Shown here: one piece after another, positions 46,801 through 58,800 of the stretch
How positions within the stretch are numbered: position 1 is the first letter of the stretch
How the letters are laid out: every line of letters begins with the position of its first letter
From: Pomphorhynchus laevis
Lineage: Eukaryota; Acanthocephala; Palaeacanthocephala; Echinorhynchida; Pomphorhynchidae
DNA: 64,000 nucleotides
Direction of reading: 5' to 3'
Assembly: GCA_012934845.2 (NCBI GenBank)
Contig: WNNJ02000654.1
Span: 272,983 to 336,982 of the forward strand
Notes under the pieces: model-generated
What the model saw: only the letters and a program-made list of their open reading frames with translations
Database searches by the model: none
What the model was told of the DNA's origin: nothing
Translations under genes and position numbers: made by a program

Positions 46801-49800
46801 TTCTCTATTGAGCGTAGACCAATACCCAAAAATTTAATTAAATTAATTTTTTATTTAAATTTATTAATATTTTATCGTTTAGTAAATGATACAAAGTTCA
46901 AGTGCACATTTTATTAATATGTCGATATAACTGCTTTTAATGAAATAAAAAATAACATAATAACATATAATAAATAACATAATAACATAACGTTGAACAT
47001 TATTCAACGTTAAATAAAACGTTGAATAATAATAACATAATAAATATCATATTTTTGATAACTTCTACTTTGTGCGCTTTGTTTTGTATACAATGTCGAT
47101 TCCTTATTAATAACATAGCCATTATTTAGCTATCTATTGATAACGATTTTAGTTTTTTAAATATAACCTAAAAATAAGGATAAAGCTTGATTGTATATAT
47201 CAGTTGCATTTTTGGAAACTTCTTGTTTTTGCGCTTTGTTTCGTATACAATAATGATTCCTCAACAGAAATCATTAGAATGTGAATTCGTTTTTGAACTT
47301 GAGTTAATATTTTAATTTTGTAAATGTTATTAATTAATATATATACAATAATTTAATGTATTTCTAATTTTAAATTGGTAAATAACATAAATTTGTTTTA
47401 TAAATAAAATTATATATCGTTTAATGAGATTATTATCTATCTAGCTTTCTCTTTTATTAATGCGCAACACGTTTAAAATTTTTAAAGTTGTGTGTGTATT
47501 TATCTTTTTTTAAATCAAAACTGTTAATCAATACTCAATAAATAACAGCATAATATTATTTTTTATTTGTGATTGTATTCTAAATTCACATTTGTTTTTA
47601 TTCACTTCGGTCAAATTTATTGAACTAATAAATTTAAAATAATTCATTTGTTAGTTTCCTTTTTTAATTTTATAATAAAAAATCTTTTAATTATTTTTAA
47701 TATTATTGTCTAAAACTAATTAACATTAATTATGTATTTTAACTAAACAAACATATATTGATTTTATTTAATGGAGTAATCATTAAATATTTAATTAACA
47801 TTTGTTTCTTATGTTAATTATATTCGTTTTAGATCAATATGTATTATTTATGGATCGATTCGCATTTGCCCGCAATGCTGCTATGTTGGCTCCTTATGAG
47901 ACAAGCGCATCAAACGAGTCTTCCGAACCCGTTACGCCATCGACACCAGCTATTCCTGATTACATGTCACCGGTGCATACCGATTCATTGTCTTCCGCTC
48001 AAGAAATAAATTCTGAAGAGTCTCCCATATTTCCTAATAATGACGATGTGGATTCTGCACAGCCACCTCCTTTCACAAGCACTAAATTGCTTGGACCATG
48101 GTCGATGTTGTATAATGCAAATGATCTCTCTCAGCCTGCGACAATTACTCATGATGCTAAAACCGAACAGGTAACATTTATTTTTAGATTCTTTTGATTT
48201 AAAAAATAGAACAAAAACTAGCAAAAACAATAGTTTACAGACATTATAAAACATTGCTGCTTGAACAGTATGGATTAATTGAAAATATAAATATAAATTA
48301 TTAATTATTTAATGACATATTTAATAATGTAGAGATTTATTTGGCACATCACCTTTGAATTGGGCTAAAGTATTTTAGCCCAATTCGAAAGTATTTTAGC
48401 CTAATTTTTCTGGTAAAAGCCCGAGTTTCCAGCAAATTGATATTAAGTAAATCCTAATTTATATAAATCTTCATTTATATTATCAATTAATAATATAATA
48501 ATATTATTTAGTAATAATTAATAATTATAATTAATAATTATTATATAATAATTAAATTTATCCTGATTGTTAAAATCTGTGAAATATGTGCTTGTATACA
48601 TATGAGCGCACTCTCTTATTTGTAATACTGTGAACTTTATTTATTTAAACTTGAACTTGACCACTTACCTTAAAACTCTTTTTGTTTAAGAATTTACAAA
48701 AATAAAACAAAAAACATCAAAAATATTAAAAAAATATTAATGTTAAATATACAGCATTAAACATTATTTTTGAGCATATTATATCCTCATTTTATCAATC
48801 ATATCGTTCTATTAAAGCAACAAATTTTGTAATATAAATTAGAAAATGAAGATGTTGAATATTCGAAAGAATTTCAACAAACAAGTATTTTATAAATAAA
48901 ATAACAGTTAATATATATCTCGTTTCAAAATGATGATTATAAATCGTAAGAAACTGATATGCTCATGTATATATTTTATCTTGCTATCCTTATAAAGATA
49001 CTTAAAATTCAAATCTATATTTATAATTTCCATTAACCATCCAAGTTAATTTATCTTGTAAACCCTATTGTTACTTTCATTAAATTCTTTTGATTTAAAA
49101 AATAGAACAAAAACTAGCAAAAACAATAGTTTACAGACATTATAAAACATTGCTGCTTGAACAGTATGGATTAATTGAAAATATAAATATAAATTATTAA
49201 TTATTTAATGACATATTTAATAATGTAGAGATTTATTTGGCACATTACCTTTCGAATTGGGCTAAAGTTACACATGATATTAAAACCGAACAGGTAACAT
49301 TTATATTTAATAATTTTAACATTAATAATATTTGACTGTAAGATTAATATTAATTAAATATAATTATTAATTTATTAATTATTTATCAAATTATTTATAT
49401 AATCCTTAGCAGAATTAATAGTATTTAATATTTTTTAATTTAAAGAACTATAAAAATCGTTATTAATAATTAAAGATTAAAAATATTTTTTTAATTAATT
49501 TTTAATAATTATAATAAAGATATTTAGCACATCACATTTAGGATAACGCTAAAATACATCTAATTAGTCAAAAAGAAAAGACAGTATGTGAGATTTAAAA
49601 TATCTTAAAGTCATTATTGTTGGTTCACGGATCACAACACTATTAGTTTGATCGACTAAAAGTGAGAGGGATGCGGTCAACATCTGCCAAAGACATCCGC
49701 GACAATACCCTGCAAGAAAACATAAAGTATAGATTGACAGTTGAGGTTGCAAAGATAGTGGATTATTTAAATATGAATTATTATATCCGTCAAATTGTAC

Positions 49801-52800
49801 TTTCATCTTTAAATCATTTTTATTAACAAAAATGATTCGACAATTTTATTTTGAATGTTTATTAGCTAAAATGAAATAAATTTAAAATGAAATTATTTAT
49901 TGGATTAAAACATATCAAAAATTAAATTTCTTCGATGGAATTTTAATTTCTTCCATTCTCTGTTTATATTTAATATTTTACAATATTTTTAAAATTCGCG
50001 AAAAAGTTTTATATTTAAAATTTAATTTTAAAAATTAATTTTTAAGATTTAAAGTTTATAATTTTTCATTTTTGAAAGGCATGAAAATAATGATAAAATT
50101 CAAAAGTAAAGAAATACTGGAACTTTATTAATGATTTCATGACCATAACTGATCAATAGAGTACTTCCATTTAACTTGCGAAAATTTTCCATAAATGTAC
50201 AAAATTAATAAATAAAGGTTTACTTATTAGAAATATTAAAAAGTATACTCTTTATGCATTTTCATGTTAGTATAATGTACGTATGACGATGCTGTATGAT
50301 TTCTTCAGTTTTTATTGCTGATTTAGATTTAGATTATTTTTTGTCTTCAAGTATCCACATCTAGGCATTGTTAGAGACAACCCATACTAAAGCGAATTGT
50401 AAATTATTTACGAGTAAATGATAAGTTTTTTTTGTTAACACTTGATTGAGTTTAATAATCATCGAATTTTTATTCTAAGCAATTGTTTATTTTATATTTT
50501 TATTTCTTTAAATTATTATTTCTTTAAAATTATTTATGATTGATATCAATTTATAAATAATTAATTAAATTTGGAGATTTGCTTTTAAGGTTATATCTCT
50601 GACTGCAACTGATGGGACATATTTTTCGTTTAACGTTAACGGCAAAGATTTTAAAATTGGCGGCGAAACCGCTTTGCGTTTATGCAGTGAATCACATACT
50701 CAGTTATTAGAAATATTAAAAAGTATACTCTTTATGCATTTTCATGTTAGTATAATGTACGTATGACGATGCTGTATGATTTCTTCAGTTTTTATTGCTG
50801 ATTTAGATTTAGATTATTTTTTGTCTTCAAGTATCCACATCTAGGCATTGTTAGAGACAACCCATACTAAAGCGAATTGTAAATTATTTACGAGTAAATG
50901 ATAAGTTTTTTTTGTTAACACTTGATTGAGTTTAATAATCATCGAATTTTTATTCTAAGCAATTGTTTATTTTATATTTTTATTTCTTTAAATTATTATT
51001 TCTTTAAAATTATTTATGATTGATATCAATTTATAAATAATTAATTAAATTTGGAGATTTGCTTTTAAGGTTATATCTCTGACTGCAACTGATGGGACAT
51101 ATTTTTCGTTTAACGTTAACGGCAAAGATTTTAAAATTGGCGGCGAAACCGCTTTGCGTTTATGCAGTGAATCACATACTCAGCAATGTGCTAGCTCTGC
51201 TACTTCAAACACTCAACACAATTCTTCGACTGACAATAACCGAAATCCTGCACAAGTAAAAAGTGCATGTTTCCAAAAGCAATCTTTTGATCTGGCCACT
51301 TGGCTTTCAGACTACTTCCTGAAGCTGAATAAATCGGCGATTATCGATCCTGTTCGTCTTCTAAACGAGAATTATCTTATTGATCTGAAGAAAAATGCAC
51401 ATATTCTTCTCGATATGTTGAAGAATAGAAAATTTACACACTTTGAGCTCATCAGTTCAAATCTATCCTCTTGTTTGCTTAATAGCTCAGTTGAACATAT
51501 TTTTGATGCTTATCGAAATCATCCTGGTATAATAGTGTTAATTGAGACGTTTATTTCACAACTGGATGAATTGATTGATGATGTAAGTGACGGCGACGAT
51601 TGGCCTATAGCAGCTAACAACAGGAATTATACGTCAGTATCATCTTCGTCAAATGGTACATCTGAAACACGATCGTCCCGTCAAGCAATTCGTTTGCTTG
51701 GGAATCTCGTTCGAATGAGAATCGTTTCAGCTAACAGTGAAGATGGGCAAATGTCTGTTGAAAATCGTGAATGGATGGACGATCGCAAGCGACTCATTTG
51801 CAACTCACGATCTATAGCTACTATTAACCCTTTTATATGTATCGAACAATTATCTGATCAATTGTCTTCAAAGGTAACAAAGATATATTTTTATTCCCCG
51901 TCTATCCTGTTAAATTAGATGTTAGCATAAATTATATCTATAAATCTTTATAAGTTTTGCATCTTTTTAAGCATACACTCTGGGCCAATATTGTAATTAA
52001 ACTTTAGGTTTAGTAGAGATAAAATACAACTCAGAAAGATCTGCTCAGAATATGTATCCATCATAATAAACGGAGCTATTTAAAAAAATCACTTCACTTT
52101 TTAAATAATTCAAATTATTTATATAATTATGCATTAATCTCGTTTTAAGATATTCAAAAAATTATGTATTAATTTTCTAAATTTAATGAAACAAATAAAG
52201 ATTTTTAATTGGTAAATATCAATTTAGTGCGTTTGTTTGTTGTATCTAATCTGATTTTTATTAGTTTAAAAATAAATTATTTTAAATTTTATAGATCATA
52301 AAATCAAACTTTATATTTAATATATTGTAAATTTAAACAATTAATTAAAAAAGTTTAGAAGTAACATTGAGCGATTAATTGTCATTTATTGAGTCTTCTT
52401 CGTTATGCTTTAATTAGACAAAACAATCAAAGTTGTATTCCATTGAAAATTTGAAAACCTTTTATAGATGATAAAGCGCTCTAAATTACTATTAAACAAT
52501 ACAGTAGACAAAAATGAATCCCGATATATTTATAAAAAATGTTTAGTTCTCTATTTTTGCAATACTTTTAATTTTGCTCCACTAAAGCTGTTTTTTTTAT
52601 CAACGTGCTGTTTCTTCCGTGTTTGACAAAATGCGATTGATTTTAAGTACTTAATATATTCTTAAAAGATAAGATGTTACTATATCTTAACTTTAGATAG
52701 CTACATTTGATTGCTGTTTAATAACATTTGATTTTAGTTAAATGAGAATTTGTTATTCTTGCTCGTTATTATTACCTCTATTCTTTCGTTTATTCGTATT

Positions 52801-55800
52801 ACCTCATTTGATGTTACCAAATGAGGTAAATATATTAACAAATTTAGGTAATATTTGTATTTTATATTATAACATTTTATTATTTATTAATGCATATCAC
52901 AATTACTGGTGACGATACAATTACGAAAGAATGTTTTCACCTTTTTAGTATTAGACACGAATAGAAAAGTTTAAATCTGCATGCTTTTTACAAATGTCAT
53001 CCGGAAGCTTAACCGGATTAGGCTTCCTTACGAAGCTTGCAAAATGCATGCAGGTTTAAACTTTCCTGTTATTGTCTAATACTAAAAATTGAAACGAATT
53101 CTTTCGTAATGAATATTAATTAGTATTTGTAAACTAATTATTAAATTAACGTTTTTACGATTCAAAGATACTATAGACTCGCTTGTAGATATTTAGCGGC
53201 AATACCTTAAAAACATTATTGTTAACAAGAAATTGAACGATAAGTTTAATCGAAAAATAAATATGCTTTTGATATTTTGTAAAATATCAAAATATCAAAA
53301 TTGATATTTTGTATCGTCATTGGGACCAGATTTATTGCTATAATTGTGACTGACAACAATATTAGGCTACTTTGAAATAATTATGTAATTGACAGAAAAA
53401 TATATCTCAAAAAATAATATTTAAAATTATAATATATTCTGAAACAATTATTAATATGATAGAAACAAGGATCACAAGCCTTGGTTCAACTAACAAAGGC
53501 TTAATAACTTTTAAATAGGCTTGATCACAAATACGAAGAAAATTAAACAGTTTAAAAGCCAATTTATTATATAGTGTCTTGAGGATATTTACTGCCGAGT
53601 CAACGCACAATCTCTTCTTAAATTTTGACATTCTTTCTGTCGATACGGTTTCTTCGGAAATACTATTTCACGTTTGAATAACACGTCGACGGAGACATCT
53701 AATTCGGGTTTGATTAAATATATTTCTCTTCAACATACAAACATCCAAGAATGGCCGCGTAATGAAGACTGATCCCTTAGTTCTAAAAAATCTTAAAGGG
53801 GTGATTACAATCATGGATAATATTTCATACTAAACACAGATCAATCCTCATGAGTGCATAATGAATGGAGGGTACATCCAGTGTCTTTAACCGATTTTCA
53901 TACGATAAATGACTAACAGAGGGAACCAACTTAGTTACATTTCTATATACGCATTCAAAACTATTAAGTTTATAATTATTGGAGCTGGATCAAATGAAAG
54001 ACGTAATTATTTTTGATATTTTCGCTAACTACTGTTAGCATCTTCAGAAAATTCTAAGTTTTCTGAAAATGCTAACAGAAGTTAGCGAAATATCAAGTAT
54101 AATTTCCTCTTTTCTTTGATCCAGCTCCAATAATTATTTATCAATAATGAATCAGTATCAACTATTTAAAAACTATTAAGTTCACCAAGATTATTTGAAT
54201 ACGTGGAAGCAGAAACGTTTAATAGCGAGTTCCTAATTGGTCCGTCCGAGATCAGTTTAAAACTAGTTGAACCTAAGCTAATTAATAAATGACAGAGTCC
54301 CTTCACAATTATACCCACTTTAGAACACGTACTCAGTATATTTACTAGTTGATAAATCAACGCATACACATACTCCAAGATCTTTATGGGCTGATACTAT
54401 CTCTATTGGTGAATTATAATAATATATACGGTCGTATTGTATTCCGCGAGTTATAGTCATCGCTTCACATTTTAGTGGGTTTTACATTAAGTCATTATAA
54501 ATAGACCATCTTTTAATAGTGTTGACATCAAATTTAAGTGCCTGTACATGGCATGAGAGGGATATGCATTATCCCTCTCTCGGATTGCTCGTTTAACTTT
54601 ACGATTAATCCAGCACAGTGTAGTTGATCTACTACAATTTCTTAATGGAGAATATCGTCTTAACAAGTACAGAAGAGTATCTCGTTAGAAATCCCACGAG
54701 TATTTAACACCTAGGATATGTGCATTTGGCAAAACTACGTACCGTAGAGATTGTCTAATCCGAGCAAGATCTGCTTTAAACGGGTTTACTACGTGGTTGA
54801 CCACATTTTTGTCGATCAGAATCTATATTTAGGTGTATTTCTAAAACTACATGATTTGAAGAACTAATGGGATTACCATGATGTCTCTCAGTTACTATAT
54901 CACTTGGCATAGAAATACATAAGTCAAGGATGGCGCTCGACAAAGAAGAATATTTAGTGGAAGAAAAAATATGCTGTTTAAGAAACAGGTCATTTATGCA
55001 GTTGAATAAATTAGAAGTTCCCAGATCTGATCCTATTGCTGTGTAACTATTCCAGTCTACTCTTGGCATATTAAAATCACCTTGTATAAGTAAACTTTCT
55101 CCAACAAATTTCTAAATCGAATAAACAAGACCTGTAGTTTCCGAACATGGACTGCGATAAAAAAATATCATAATAGTTGGTAACTGTCCACTTTATTCCA
55201 TAATTATTGCCTCATTGTTGTTTAATGAATCGACATTAATTTGTAGCACCGTAAAGGTACAATCGCTGCGAACATATGCAATGTAATCCACGCCTCTCTT
55301 TGAAGTTATATCACTTCAACAAAATTCGTAGCCATGAATAGTTCATTGTCAGATATAGAATTTAAAAGCCGTGTATCTGTGAAAACTACCACAGTGAGTT
55401 TAGAATGGTTTAAGACATATGTAATTTTATCATTCAACGTAACAATTTTTTATTTTTAAATAAATAATTCTTCAGTGAAAAGCAAAACGAAAAGTGGCGC
55501 ATTCTTTTATAAAGCATAATTACGTCCACATCGACACGAAAGAATTAGCACCAATTTCACAATTTAAGTTCTGCATTTAGATTTTCTTCGGTCACCATTT
55601 TCCGATCTGATAGCTTTCGATATGCTTTCTTAAATTAACGTTTGCTATTTGCGCTATCATGTTGTAGTTATAATGTGATTAGGGTTTTCGAGCATGTCTA
55701 CTCTCCTTTTATTTGTCCTTATGTTGAAATGTGAACCCGTCTGCCCCATATATTAAACCTTACATCATCTACATTCATGCATATATACACAGCATTTCGT

Positions 55801-58800
55801 CCTACAGTTGAGTTGTCCCGAAACTCTGTACGTGGATCTGATTATCGAACTTGTGAAGAATTTTAATTTCTTTGTTTGTTGACAGCAATTGGTGTGTAGT
55901 TTGAGTTCTTGTTGACGACAAAATATCTCGGATAGAGCATCCTTATGATATGCTATTAGTGATATTTGTCGTAACGGTAGAAACTATTTTTCTCTTAGTA
56001 TATCTTCTGAATTGATCTTTCCTATCTCTATGAGTAGTCTTTTGATTAAACGATTATGGTAGCTGCGATGTTTGAATTTAAGTTGCATGTGTTCAACGGT
56101 TTGATTATATTCCGATATGGTTGAACATATTTTCTTAGCTTTTATGAACTCATTACGGATTACTAGGCGATTTATTTTGGGTACATGGACACTGCTTGCG
56201 TAAATGATTGATCGAGTTTCATCAAACTTATGAAGTAGTGTCATTTTCCGGATGCCTGACCGATCTTTATAGAAATCTACGTCCAGAAATGTAATTTTTC
56301 CATTGACTGGTTCAGAAATTGTGAACTTTAGTTCGCAAAATTTACTCAACTTTTGTATTAATTGGTCTAATTTGTCTCGTCCACGATCCCATACGAGAAA
56401 CACGTCTTCAATCTACTGTATCCACTCTGTAGGTTGGATTTGTTTAGTGGCAAAGAACCGAATTTTTATATTTGCCACATAAGGCCAATATAAGCGGGTG
56501 CAACAGGTCTATCCATTGCGGTGTCTTTCGTTTGATCGTACGTCTGTCCTTCGAATTCAAATATATTGTTTGCCAGAATCAGTTGTAGGAGCTCGATTAT
56601 TTTTTTAACGTAGGCTTCATCCATTTTGTCTTATACCGTTTCCTTGACTAATTGAGGTGTAAAAGCCCTATCTCTATGTCCAAGGTTATTATGATTGATT
56701 CATTGTCAATTTGTTTGCTTATGTTGTAAAACTTTCGTAATAAGTCATCTGTGCCACCTAGATATGAAGAAGACTTTATTAGTGTTGGATGAATTTGAAC
56801 GTGTAAGTATCTTGAAAGTTTTCCTGTTTTTGTTCCACAGTTACTTATGATTAATACTTATTTCGAAATACTTATTTTGAAATAATTATGAATACGACAG
56901 ATATAAATTACAAAACATTTTATATTTATAAATAAATTATATAGACAAATTTACGAATTTCTACACGCCACTGATAAATAACTTGATAAACATAAGATGA
57001 CATATTAAATAAGAGAACGGTATAATATTACGTCTAAAAAAATAGTTGTATATATTTCATCAAGAAATTGAATTACATTAAATTTACGAATTTGCATTCA
57101 CTTAAACAGATTTTAATTAATTAACTCTAAATAAATTTCCTAATTCAAAATTTTTAATTTTTAAATTATTTATATGTTATCATTATTTTTGATATTTTGT
57201 GCTATTTTTTATATTATTTACTATTTTATTAAATTTTTTATATTATTTTTATATTTATTAAATGTATCAATAACACATATAAACCGAAACTAGTCATTTA
57301 ATATTATATTCTTTTCCAACCAGTTTTAAATTAGTTTATATTATTTTGATCGTATAATAAAATTTATCTTAATATAAAAACGCTAAAACATTAATAGATT
57401 AAAAAAATATTATTTAAGTAAAATATGAATAATACTTTTTTCTTTTAGTATCTATGCAGCTGGTATCAAGATTCCAGAAATAACCTTCATTTCATTAAGA
57501 ACATCCAAAAACTTTCAACTATAGAGTTTAAGTTATCTGAACCTAAATCTTCTGCTCAAAGTGGTGGTATTATTAATTGGGTCGCAACAAATGCAGGTTG
57601 CTGTAAATGGATTGATCCTTTAAAAGCTAATTTGATGAAAGTATACTCGAACAAACATAGATATTCCAACAGACACCGATCTCAAAAATTGTACAGTCAG
57701 TCTGGTATCTATTCTGTTAGAGTTTGTACTCAATCGTCTGAAAACGATCATTCATCATCTAGTTCTTCACAACATAGCAATTCAAATAGGTAATAATTTT
57801 AGTTTTTCATCTCGCTCAGTTTTCCGATAGCCTATGCTCAATTACATTTAGTGTGTAATATCTTAGATATTATTTAATTTTACTCAATTACATTTAGTGT
57901 TTTATCTTAGATTCTAACATCGAATTACCTGTTATTACATGTCACACCTAATTTCTTAAGAATGTGTATGAACACACATTTTTGAAACATATTTTATAAT
58001 CAGCTGAATAACTTGAATTCGCTTAAAATGCTGATAGTAAAATTGATTATATTTTTATAAATATAAAAATATTTATAACTAAAAATTACTAATCATTTAT
58101 ATTAATAGATAGACTCGGAGTATGACAATTTGAGGCGATGTATTTTAATTAGTTAGCAATGTATTTTAATTAGTTAATTAATTATTTAATTAGTCAATTA
58201 GTTAACATCGAATTACCTGTTAACATTTGATCTTATACACACATTTATATCAGACAATCGCTGAATCTCAAAATTAATCATTAAGATATCGTTAAGATAG
58301 CATAAAGAATATAAATTTAAATGTTTGCAGCTAATCTATAGGTTAATTTAAGTTGATACTTTATATATTTTGTCAATATATTGAAACTTATAATTAACTG
58401 ATATTTAAACCTCTTCACTTTTACATGCTAAGGATGATACGATAACAGTTAAAAACTGCTTCTTTATTGATCAGTTTTGTTCCACCTGTAAAACACGTTA
58501 TCAGCATTTAGTAAATATAACTTTCAATATAAATAATAATTTACAGATAAAATCAAATCGATATAATCGCTCACTGAATAATTCAAATTTGTTTAATAAT
58601 TTTAGTAGTTCAATAATTAATCCATGTTCTTAGTCATATTTTTAAACATTTGGATGTCATTGCCGTCAGGAAAACGAGGCCTAAATCATACATTTTTTGG
58701 GTGTTGATAACTGTAAAAATCGCGATAATTGTATGACTCTTCTAAAATTGTGTGAATCATCTATATATTTTGGAAAATCTATAGCAATAGAAATGGCTTA

